Positions 16,469 to 23,977 of a DNA stretch of 64,000 nt are shown one piece after another (the first letter of the stretch is position 1; every line of letters starts with the position of its first letter). The stretch is from Schlegelella_A sp038318385 (GTDB lineage: Bacteria > Pseudomonadota > Gammaproteobacteria > Burkholderiales > Burkholderiaceae_C): positions 40,066 through 104,065 of the forward strand of contig JBBQCD010000005.1 in the NCBI GenBank assembly GCA_038318385.1. Reading direction: 5' to 3'. The position numbers were made by a program, and so were the translations under genes. The notes beneath the pieces are model-generated. The model worked only from the letters and a program-made list of their open reading frames with translations, was not told the origin of the DNA and did not search any database.

Positions 16469-17262
16469 GAACGATCCGCGCCACCCGCTACGTCACGCCG
16501 CTGCGCGAGGGCGGTTCGCTGCCGGCGATCGTCGAGGCCGATGACGACGGTCTCTACGTCCTCAAGTTCCGCGGCGCCGGCCAGGGACCGCGCGCGCTGA
16601 TCGCCGAACTCGTGGCCGGTGAGCTCGCGCGCGCCTGCGGTCTCCCGGTGCCGGAGATCGTCTTCGCCCTGCTGGACGCCGATCTCGCCCGCACCGAGCC
16701 GGACCCGGAGATCCAGGACCTGATCCGCGCCAGCGCCGACCTCGTGGACGGCAGCGCCGGCCTCAACCTCGCGCTCGACTACTTGCCCGGATCGATCACC
16801 TTCGACCCGCTCTCGTTCAAACCCGACGCCGAGCTCGCTTCGCGGATCGTCTGGTTCGACGCCTTCACGAGCAACATCGACCGCACGGCGCGCAACGCCA
16901 ACATGCTGGTCTGGCATGGCAAGCTCTGGCTCATCGACCACGGCGCCGCGCTCTACTTCCACCATTCGCCGCGCGATTTCGTCGAGCGCGCGGCGGCGCC
17001 CTTCGAGGCGATCAAGGATCACGTGCTGCTGCCGTTGGCAAGCCGCCTCGACGACGCCGATCTCGCGATGACCGCCCTGCTCACGCCCGCGGTCGTCGCG
17101 GAGATCGTCGAGCTGATCCCCGACGCCTGGCTCGACGGCGACCCGCAGGTGGCGAGCAAGGTGTCGCAACGGGACGCCTACACGGCCTACTTCGCGCGCC
17201 GCCTTCAGGCACCGCGCGCCTTCGTCCAGGAGGCGGCCCGTGCCCGATCGCTGCACGTATGA
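16465..17262 (+). CDS. HipA-like kinase
   Basis: A 265-residue protein with the stripped-down HipA/PI4-kinase-like fold. Motifs seen: the ATP-binding Lys in YVLKFRGAGQGPRALIAE (Lys34, Glu48), the catalytic loop SNIDRTARNANML (Asp139, Asn144) and the metal-binding LIDHG (Asp158). It is shorter than E. coli HipA (about 440 residues) and lacks the N-terminal Couple_hipA part. Homologues of this short type are commonly followed by a DUF3037 protein, as here, with a 23-base overlap. The substrate is unknown; HipA itself phosphorylates a tRNA synthetase and causes persistence, but that function cannot be assumed. No HipB-like DNA-binding protein is adjacent. Confidence 0.8.
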   Translation: MRTIRATRYVTPLREGGSLPAIVEADDDGLYVLKFRGAGQGPRALIAELVAGELARACGLPVPEIVFALLDADLARTEPDPEIQDLIRASADLVDGSAGLNLALDYLPGSITFDPLSFKPDAELASRIVWFDAFTSNIDRTARNANMLVWHGKLWLIDHGAALYFHHSPRDFVERAAAPFEAIKDHVLLPLASRLDDADLAMTALLTPAVVAEIVELIPDAWLDGDPQVASKVSQRDAYTAYFARRLQAPRAFVQEAARARSLHV

Positions 17263-17632
17263 CTACGCGATCGTGCGTGTCGTGCCGCGCGTCGAGCGTG
17301 GCGAGTTCGTCAACGTCGGCGCGATCGTCTCATCCGACGCCGTCGGCCATCTCGCCGCGGGCTTCGCCGTCGACGCGGCGAGGCTGCGCGCGCTCGACCC
17401 CGCGATCGACTTGGCCGCCGTGAACGCCGCGCTCGCCGCGATCTCCGCCATCTGCACGGGCGGCGCGGCCGCCGGAGCCATCGGCCGCCTGCCGCTGCGC
17501 GAGCGATTCCACTGGCTGGTCGCGCCGCGCAGCACGATGATCCAGACCTCGGCGGTGCACACCGGCCGCTGCGACGATCTCGCCGCCACGCTCGAACAGC
17601 TCCTCGACCGCATGGTCCGGACGGCCCCGTGA
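17240..17632 (+). CDS. DUF3037 domain protein
   Basis: A 130-residue protein that begins YDYAIVRVVPRVERGEFVNVGAIV, the defining N-terminal pattern of DUF3037, and includes RFHWLVAPRSTMIQTSAVHTG. The GTG at 17240 is set by an excellent AGGAGG six bases upstream, inside the end of the HipA-like gene, so the two are translationally linked. The family has no known function but travels with short HipA-like kinases; it may be a partner, inhibitor or substrate. No membrane segment or DNA-binding motif is visible. Confidence 0.8.
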   Translation: MPDRCTYDYAIVRVVPRVERGEFVNVGAIVSSDAVGHLAAGFAVDAARLRALDPAIDLAAVNAALAAISAICTGGAAAGAIGRLPLRERFHWLVAPRSTMIQTSAVHTGRCDDLAATLEQLLDRMVRTAP

Positions 17633-17743
17633 GGAGGCGACGAAAGGGCGTGTGGAAAGTGAGCCCGGTCGCTTTGGATTGCGAACCTGGGACACAGCGA
17701 CGCCGCGACTAGCGCCGTGCACGCTGCGTGGGAAAATCTTGCG

Positions 17744-19297
17744 ATGAAAGCCCCCGACCCCGTCGTCGATGCGGCCCCGTTCCGGGCGATCGCCGAGCTG
17801 ATCCGCGAACATGCCCGGGCCCGCCCGCGACAACTCGCCGTGGCGCAAGGCGAGGAGCGTCTCGACTACGCCGCGCTCGACGCCCTGATGGATCGCGTTG
17901 CCGCAGCGTTGCAGCGCGACGGCCTGCGTCCCGGCCACGACACGATCGCCATCTGCGCCCGCTCGTCGCCGACCTACGCGGCGCTTTTTCTCGGCGCGCT
18001 GCGCGCCGGTGTCGCGGTGGCGCCGCTGGCCCCGTCGGTGACGCCGCAGAGCTTCGCCTCGATGCTCGCGGACGCCGCGCCGCGGTTCCTGTTCGCGGAT
18101 TCGGAAGCCCTCGGCGCGCTCGGCGATGCGCCGCCTGCGGTCGAGTGCATCGCCCTGGACGACCGCTCGCCGGGCGGTGCACTGCAGGACTGGCTCGCCC
18201 CGCCCGGAACCACGCCGACGGCGGTCGAAGCCCGGCCGCAGTGGCCGTTCAACATCATCTATTCGTCGGGTACGACCGGCACGCCGAAGGGCATCGTCCA
18301 GTCGCACGGCATGCGCTGGTCGCACGTCGAGCGCGGCGCCACCTACGCCTACAGTCCCGACACGGTGACGCTGCTGGCCACACCGCTGTACTCGAACACC
18401 ACGCTGGTCGTGTTCTTCCCGACGCTGGCCTTCGGCGGCAGCGTCCTGCTGATGCCGAAGTTCGACGCAGCCGGCTACCTGGTGCTGGCCGAGCAGTGCC
18501 GTGTCACCCACACGATGCTGGTTCCGGTGCAGTACCAGCGCATCATGGCGCTGGCCGATTTCGATCGCCATGATCTGACCTCGTTCCGCTTCAAGTTCTG
18601 CACGAGCGCGCCGTTCGCGGCCGCACTGAAGGCCGACGTGGTGCGGCGCTGGCCGGGCGGCCTGATCGAGTTCTACGGCATGACCGAAGGCGGCGGCACC
18701 TGCATCCTCGCCGCGCACGAGCATCCGACCAAGTTGCACACCGTCGGCCAGCCTGCGCTCGGCCACGACATCCGCCTGATCGACGACGACGGCCGCGAGC
18801 TTCCTCCGGGCGCCACCGGCGAGGTCGTCGGCCACTCGCGCGGCATGATGATCGGCTACCACGGTCGGCCGGAGAAGACCGCCGAGGCCGAATGGTTCGA
18901 CCCGAGCGGCAAGCGCTTCATCCGCACCGGCGACGTCGGCCACTTCGATGCCGAAGGCTTCCTGACGCTGATGGATCGAAAGAAGGATCTCGTCATCAGC
19001 GGCGGCTTCAACATCTATCCGAGCGACCTCGAGGGGGTTCTGCGCGAGCACCCGGCGGTGGCCGATGTCGCGGTCGTCGGCGTGCCATCGGTGCAATGGG
19101 GCGAAACGCCCGTCGCCTTCGTCGTCCGGCAGCCGGCCCACGCGACCGAGCCCGCTGAACTGCTGCGCTGGGCCAACGAGCGCGTCGGCAAGACGCAGCG
19201 GCTCGCAGACCTGCGTTGTGTCGCCGAACTGCCCCGCAGCGCGATCGGCAAGGTGCTCAAGCGCGAACTTCGCGATGCGTATCGCGCAGAGGCTTGA
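17744..19297 (+). CDS. AMP-dependent acyl-CoA synthetase/ligase
   Basis: A 517-residue class I adenylate-forming enzyme. The P-loop is YSSGTTGTPKGIV, the A5 motif is EFYGMTEGGG, and the hinge region reads RFIRTGDVGHFDAEGFLTLMDRKKDLVISGG. The catalytic lysine of the C-terminal domain is in SAIGKVLKREL. It activates a carboxylic acid with ATP and transfers it to CoA (or another acceptor). The acid is not identifiable; long-chain, aryl or dicarboxylic acids are all possible. ATG 17744 is preferred over an in-frame GTG at 17717. It is monocistronic and converges with a CaiB-type CoA-transferase. Confidence 0.87.
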   Translation: MKAPDPVVDAAPFRAIAELIREHARARPRQLAVAQGEERLDYAALDALMDRVAAALQRDGLRPGHDTIAICARSSPTYAALFLGALRAGVAVAPLAPSVTPQSFASMLADAAPRFLFADSEALGALGDAPPAVECIALDDRSPGGALQDWLAPPGTTPTAVEARPQWPFNIIYSSGTTGTPKGIVQSHGMRWSHVERGATYAYSPDTVTLLATPLYSNTTLVVFFPTLAFGGSVLLMPKFDAAGYLVLAEQCRVTHTMLVPVQYQRIMALADFDRHDLTSFRFKFCTSAPFAAALKADVVRRWPGGLIEFYGMTEGGGTCILAAHEHPTKLHTVGQPALGHDIRLIDDDGRELPPGATGEVVGHSRGMMIGYHGRPEKTAEAEWFDPSGKRFIRTGDVGHFDAEGFLTLMDRKKDLVISGGFNIYPSDLEGVLREHPAVADVAVVGVPSVQWGETPVAFVVRQPAHATEPAELLRWANERVGKTQRLADLRCVAELPRSAIGKVLKRELRDAYRAEA

Positions 19298-19316
19298 TCG
19301 ATTGATCGATTGATCG
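19294..19316. repeat. 8-bp tandem repeat (TTGATCGA, ~3 copies) carrying three staggered stops
   Basis: Two full copies and a seven-base third copy of TTGATCGA start at the stop codon of the acyl-CoA ligase. Because the period is 8, the TGA triplets at 19295, 19303 and 19311 fall in all three forward frames. It looks like a slippage-prone microrepeat. Confidence 0.8.
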
Positions 19317-19383
19317 CCCAGTCACCGGAGGCCGGGTGGGCTGATCGCTGACGGCTGACCGTCCGGCTGCTCAAGGGTGTCGG

Positions 19384-20589
19384 TCAGACCGCCCCGGCCT
19401 CGCGCAGCGCCGCCACCGCCGCCGCGTCGTAGCCCAGCTCGACGAGGATCGCATCGGTGTGCTCGCCGAGCGCCGGGATCGGGTCCATCCGCGGCCCGCT
19501 GTCCCAGGTTCCGGGCGGCAGCATCGCCGGCAGCGGCCCGACCGAGGAGCCGACTTCGCGCCAGCGATCCCGGGCCTTGAGCTGCGGATGCTCCCAGACC
19601 TCGTGCATCGTGTTGACGCGGGCATTGGCGATCTGCGCGGCATCGAGTCGCGCGGCAAGCTCCGCGGCCGACAGGCCGGCGAAGGCCGCGACGATGATCG
19701 GCCGCAGCGCATCGATCGCCGCGACGCGCCGGGCATTTCCGGCGAAGCGGGCATCCTCGGCGAGCGCCGGCTGCAGCAGCACCCTGGCGCAGAAACTGAC
19801 CCATTCGCGCTCGTTCTGCAGGCCCAGCATGACGCTGCCGCCGTCGCCGGTGGGGAACGGACCGTACGGGTAGATCGTGGCGTGGGCGGCGCCGGTGCGC
19901 GGCGGCGGCGGTGCGCCATCGAAGGCGTAGTACATCGGGTAGCTGGTCCACTCGGCCAGCGCCTCGAGCATCGAGATGTCGATGCGCTGGCCGCGTCCGG
20001 TGCGATCGCGCTGCAGCAGGGCGGCGAGGATGCTGGAGTAGGCATACATGCCGGCGGCGATGTCGGCGATGGACGCGCCCGCCTTGCACGGCTCCTCGGG
20101 CGTACCGGTGACGGACACGAAGCCGGCCTCGCTCTGGATCAGCAGGTCGTAGGCCTTCTTGTCACGATACGGTCCGGGGCGCAACGCGTCGTCGCCGTAG
20201 CCGGAGATGTCGCAGACGATCAACGATTGCTTGAGGCCGGCCAGGCGTTCGTAGCCCAGCCCCAAGCGCGCGGCCGCGCCCGGCGCGAGGTTCTGCACCA
20301 CCACGTCGGCCTTCTCCAGCACCAGCCGCTCCAGGATCTCGGCCGCCAGCGGATGCTTGACGTCCAGGGTCAGGCTCTCCTTGGAGCGGTTCGTCCAGAC
20401 GAAATGCGAGGCCAGGCCGCGGACCCGCTCGTCGTAATGACGGGCGAAATCGCCGGTCCCCGGGCGCTCGATCTTGATGACGCGGGCGCCGAGGTCGGCG
20501 AGGTGGCGGGTCGCGAACGGCGCGGCGATTGCGTGCTCGAGGGTGACGACGGTCAGGCCTTGCAGCGGCTGCACGGGAGTTCCTTTCAC
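19384..20589 (-). CDS. CaiB/BaiF CoA-transferase family protein
   Basis: A 401-residue class III CoA-transferase. The N-terminal LQGLTVVTLEHAIAAPFATRHLADLGARVIKIERPGTGD and WTNRSKESLTLDVKHP are family hallmarks. Asp148 in GPYRDKKAYD is positioned as the catalytic aspartate that forms the mixed anhydride, and GASIADIAAGMYAYSSILAALLQRDRTGRGQ follows. It moves CoA between organic acids. It is divergent from the aldo/keto reductase at 20788 and convergent with the acyl-CoA ligase. The acid is unknown; citramalate- or succinate-type acids are plausible given a CitE/MaoC pair elsewhere in the window. Confidence 0.9.
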   Translation of the reverse strand: MKGTPVQPLQGLTVVTLEHAIAAPFATRHLADLGARVIKIERPGTGDFARHYDERVRGLASHFVWTNRSKESLTLDVKHPLAAEILERLVLEKADVVVQNLAPGAAARLGLGYERLAGLKQSLIVCDISGYGDDALRPGPYRDKKAYDLLIQSEAGFVSVTGTPEEPCKAGASIADIAAGMYAYSSILAALLQRDRTGRGQRIDISMLEALAEWTSYPMYYAFDGAPPPPRTGAAHATIYPYGPFPTGDGGSVMLGLQNEREWVSFCARVLLQPALAEDARFAGNARRVAAIDALRPIIVAAFAGLSAAELAARLDAAQIANARVNTMHEVWEHPQLKARDRWREVGSSVGPLPAMLPPGTWDSGPRMDPIPALGEHTDAILVELGYDAAAVAALREAGAV

Positions 20590-20787
20590 TGACGGTGAGT
20601 CGCGGTGCGGCCGGAGTGGTGCACCTCAAGCGGCGACGCCGTACCCGCCGATTGTCCGTCGCCACCGACGGTTTGCGTCCCGGAACCCGCAGGGCGGCGA
20701 GGACCACGGCGGATTGCACCAAAATGCACCCGCGCCGAACCGGTCCGGGTCGTCGCGCCGTTGTCGCCCACTGCCGGAAGGAATCCG

Positions 20788-21831
20788 ATGTCGAGCACCC
20801 CCACCCTGTCCACCGCACCGCTGGGCGCCAGCGGCCTGAAGGTCACGCCTCTGTGGCTCGGCACGATGATGTTCGGCGACCAGACCGACGAGCCCGAGGC
20901 TGCGCGCATCGTCGCCGCGGCGCGCGAAGCGGGTGTCAACGCGATCGACACCGCCAACGTCTACGCAGGGGGCGAGTCCGAGCGCATCACCGGGCGGCTC
21001 ATCAAGGCCGATCGCGAGCACTGGGTGCTGGCGAGCAAGGTCGCCAACCCGACGGGTCCGGGCCCGAACGACCGCGGGCTCTCGCGCCGCCACGTACTCC
21101 AGGCCGTCGACGCCAGCCTGGCACGCCTGGGTACCGACTGGCTCGACGTGCTCTACCTGCACCGCGAGGACCCGACCACGCCGCTCGAGGAGACGCTGGC
21201 CGCCGTGGCGCACCTCATCGAACGCGGCAAGGTCCATCACTTCGGCCTTTCGAACTACCGCGCCTGGCGCGTCGCCCGCGTCGCCGAGATCTGCAGGTCG
21301 ATGGGCATCGCACCGCCGATCGTCTGCCAGCCGCCGTACAACGCGATGTCGCGGGCGATCGAGACCGAGCTGCTGCCATGCTGCGCGCACTACGGCATCG
21401 GCGTCGTGGCCTACAGCCCGCTCGCCCGCGGCGTGCTGAGCGGCAAGTACGCGCCGGGCGCGACGCCGCCGGAAGGCTCGCGCGCAGCCCGCAACGACAC
21501 CCGCATCATGCAGACCGAGTTCCGCGCCGAATCGGTGGCACTGGCCCAGCGCATGGTCGAACATGCGCGCGAGCGCGGCCGCACGCCGACCGAGTACGCG
21601 CTCGGCTGGGTCTGGAACAACCGCCTGGTCCACGGCGTCATCGCCGGACCGCGAACCCTCGAGCAGTGGCAGGGCTATGTCGACGCGGTCGGCAAGCCGT
21701 TCGATGCCGAGGACGAGGCCTTCGTGGCCACGCTCGTGGCCGCCGGGCACGCCTCGACGCCGCACTACACCGATCCGCAGTATCCGGTGACCGGCCGGGT
21801 TCCGCGCACCGGCCCGGGAGACGCGGCATGA
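20788..21831 (+). CDS. Aldo/keto reductase
   Basis: A 347-residue NADPH-dependent oxidoreductase with a TIM-barrel. The catalytic tetrad can be placed: Asp and Tyr in NAIDTANVYAGG, Lys in WVLASKVA and His in VLYLHRED. The C-terminal GVIAGPRTLEQWQGYVDA region binds the cofactor phosphate. ATG 20788 is preceded by GGAAGGA, which decides it over a longer frame. Its stop overlaps the start of the ammonium transporter (ATGA), so the two are translationally coupled, an unusual partnership with no obvious metabolic reason. Confidence 0.9.
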   Translation: MSSTPTLSTAPLGASGLKVTPLWLGTMMFGDQTDEPEAARIVAAAREAGVNAIDTANVYAGGESERITGRLIKADREHWVLASKVANPTGPGPNDRGLSRRHVLQAVDASLARLGTDWLDVLYLHREDPTTPLEETLAAVAHLIERGKVHHFGLSNYRAWRVARVAEICRSMGIAPPIVCQPPYNAMSRAIETELLPCCAHYGIGVVAYSPLARGVLSGKYAPGATPPEGSRAARNDTRIMQTEFRAESVALAQRMVEHARERGRTPTEYALGWVWNNRLVHGVIAGPRTLEQWQGYVDAVGKPFDAEDEAFVATLVAAGHASTPHYTDPQYPVTGRVPRTGPGDAA

Positions 21832-23021
21832 AGGCCGGCGGCGACGCGCTCTTCATCCTCCTCGGCGCCATCATGGTGCTGGCGATGCACGGCGGTTTCG
21901 CGTTCCTGGAACTCGGCACCGTGCGCCAGAAGAACCAGGTCAACGCATTGGTCAAGATCCTCGTCGACTTCGGAGTCTCGACGATCGCCTATTTCTTCGT
22001 CGGCTACGGCGTGGCCTACGGCACTCACTTCTTCACCGGCGCCGAGGCGCTCTCGGCCAACAACGGCTACGAGCTGGTCAAGTTCTTCTTCCTCCTGACC
22101 TTCGCCGCGGCGATCCCCGCGATCGTCTCCGGCGGCATCGCCGAACGCTCGCGCTTCGGCACGCAATTGATGGCCACCGCGGTGCTTGTCGGCCTGGTCT
22201 ACCCGGTCTTCGAGGGCATCGCCTGGAACCAGAATCTCGGCATCCAGGCCTGGATCGCGCGCGTCACCGGCGCCGAGTTCCACGACTTCGCCGGCAGCGT
22301 CGTCGTGCATGCGGTCGGCGGCTGGATTGGGCTGGCGGCCGTGATCCTGCTCGGCGCCCGGAGCAACCGCTACCGCAAGGACGGCGCGATGAGCGCGCAC
22401 CCGCCGTCGAGCATCCCTTTCCTGGCACTCGGTGCCTGGATGCTGACGGTCGGCTGGTTCGGCTTCAACGTGATGAGCGCGCAGACGCTCGAGAAGATCT
22501 CCGGCCTCGTCGCCGTGAACTCGCTGATGGCGATGGTCGGCGGCACCCTGGTCGCGACGCTCGTCGGCCGCAACGACCCGGGCTTCGTCCACAACGGGCC
22601 GCTCGCGGGCCTCGTGGCCGTCTGTGCCGGGTCCGATGTCATGCACCCGATGGGCGCACTCGTCACCGGCGGGGTCGCCGGTGCGATCTTCGTCTGGATG
22701 TTCACGCTGACGCAGAACCGCTGGAAGATCGACGACGTCCTCGGCGTCTGGCCGCTGCACGGCTTGTGCGGCGCCTGGGGCGGGATCGCCGCCGGAATCT
22801 TCGGCGCCACCGCGCTCGGCGGTCGCGGCGGTGTCAGCTTCCCGGCGCAACTGATCGGCACCGGGCTGGGCGTGGCCTGGGCCTTCGCCTGCGGCCTCGT
22901 CGTCTACGGCCTGCTGCGGGCGACCATGGGCTTGCGACTGTCGCAGGAAGACGAATTCGTCGGCGCGGATCTGTCGATCCACAAGATCGGCGCGACGCCG
23001 GACCGCGAGGTGAGCTGGTAG
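21828..23021 (+). CDS. amt: Ammonium transporter (Amt family)
   Basis: A 397-residue integral membrane protein with about 11 hydrophobic helices. Both pore histidines can be placed: one in VVVHAVGGWIGLAA and one in WPLHGLCGAWGGIAAG. GGIAERSRFG and GAWMLTVGWFGFNVMSAQ are also Amt landmarks. It conducts NH4+/NH3 across the cytoplasmic membrane. No signal peptide precedes the first helix and no glnK is adjacent, unlike the usual glnK-amtB operon. The start ATG at 21828 overlaps the aldo/keto reductase stop by four bases. Confidence 0.92.
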   Translation: MKAGGDALFILLGAIMVLAMHGGFAFLELGTVRQKNQVNALVKILVDFGVSTIAYFFVGYGVAYGTHFFTGAEALSANNGYELVKFFFLLTFAAAIPAIVSGGIAERSRFGTQLMATAVLVGLVYPVFEGIAWNQNLGIQAWIARVTGAEFHDFAGSVVVHAVGGWIGLAAVILLGARSNRYRKDGAMSAHPPSSIPFLALGAWMLTVGWFGFNVMSAQTLEKISGLVAVNSLMAMVGGTLVATLVGRNDPGFVHNGPLAGLVAVCAGSDVMHPMGALVTGGVAGAIFVWMFTLTQNRWKIDDVLGVWPLHGLCGAWGGIAAGIFGATALGGRGGVSFPAQLIGTGLGVAWAFACGLVVYGLLRATMGLRLSQEDEFVGADLSIHKIGATPDREVSW

Positions 23022-23102
23022 CCCCGACAACCGGGCGCGAGGCGAGCCGATAGCACGACGCGCCATTCCGCAGGGCGCACCATCGATTTGCAGGAAAGCC
23101 GC

Positions 23103-23840
23103 ATGAGCAATCAAGACCCCAGGCCGGTGGCGCTGGTCATCGGTGCCGGCGACGCCACCGGCGGCGCGATCGCCCGACGCTTCGCCGCCGGCGGCCTCGT
23201 CGCCTGCGTGACCCGGCGCGACGCCGCGAAACTGCAACCGCTGGTTGCCTCGATCGAGGCCGCCGGCGGACGCGCGCACGCCTTCGGCTCGGATGCGCGC
23301 AAGGAAGACGAAGTGATCGCACTGGTCGAGCGCGTCGAAGGCGAGATCGGCCCGATCGAGGTGCTGGTCTTCAACATCGGCGCCAACGTGCCGAGCAGCA
23401 TCCTCGACGAGACCGCACGCAAGTACTTCAAGATCTGGGAGATGGCGTGCCTCGGCGGCTTCCTCAACGGACGCGAGGTCGCGCGCCGCATGGTCGGACG
23501 CGGCCACGGCACCATCCTCTTCACCGGCGCGACCGCCTCGCTGCGCGGCGCCGCCAACTTCGCGGCCTTCGCCGGCGCCAAGCACGCGCTGCGGGCGCTG
23601 GCGCAGAGCATGGCGCGCGAGCTCGGACCCAGGGGTATCCACGTGGCGCATGTCGTCGTCGACGGCGCGATCGACACCGAGTTCATCCGCAGCAACTTCC
23701 CCGAACGCTACGCGACCAAGGCCGACGACGGCATCCTCGATCCCGCCCACATCGCCGACAACTACTGGCACCTGCACGCCCAGCCGCGCGACGCCTGGAC
23801 CTTCGAGCTCGACCTGAGGCCCTGGAACGAGCGTTGGTAG
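23103..23840 (+). CDS. SDR family oxidoreductase with Phe at the catalytic Tyr position
   Basis: A 245-residue short-chain dehydrogenase. The cofactor motif is a variant (VIGAGDATGGAIARRF) and NIGAN replaces the usual NNAG. The catalytic YxxxK motif reads FAGAK (Phe156, Lys160), preceded by ILFTGATASLRG. The SMARELGPRGIHVAHVVVDGAIDTEF stretch is typical of a proteobacterial subgroup. Loss of the Tyr hydroxyl suggests altered chemistry or a non-catalytic role, though this subgroup may commonly carry Phe here. It follows amt by 81 bases on the same strand. Confidence 0.85.
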   Translation: MSNQDPRPVALVIGAGDATGGAIARRFAAGGLVACVTRRDAAKLQPLVASIEAAGGRAHAFGSDARKEDEVIALVERVEGEIGPIEVLVFNIGANVPSSILDETARKYFKIWEMACLGGFLNGREVARRMVGRGHGTILFTGATASLRGAANFAAFAGAKHALRALAQSMARELGPRGIHVAHVVVDGAIDTEFIRSNFPERYATKADDGILDPAHIADNYWHLHAQPRDAWTFELDLRPWNERW

Positions 23841-23909
23841 GGCGATGCACAGGCGCCCGTCTGTGCGGGTCCGTCCGCGAGAGCCCACGGATCGCCTTCG
23901 CTCGTTGCC

Positions 23910-23923
23910 TTGATCTGCATCAA
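23910..23923. promoter_or_regulatory. Perfect FNR/ANR box upstream of the Cyc2-like gene
   Basis: The 14 bases read TTGAT-CTGC-ATCAA, an exact match to the FNR/ANR/DNR consensus TTGAT-N4-ATCAA. The centre lies about 61 bases before the ATG at 23978. If the site acts at -41.5, transcription would start near 23958, leaving a ~20-base leader. The -10 region is weak, as expected for an activated promoter. It implies oxygen- or nitric-oxide-responsive control of the two cytochrome genes. Confidence 0.8.
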
Positions 23924-23977
23924 GCGCCCGAGGCCGCCCTGCGCGCCAGATGACCGCCTTCGTCACGGAGGTCGCCG

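Noticed and set aside
19294..19316. TTGATCGA repeats as the end of an insertion sequence or attachment site
   Set aside because: There is no transposase or integrase, no second copy to form a flank, and the unit is only 8 bases.
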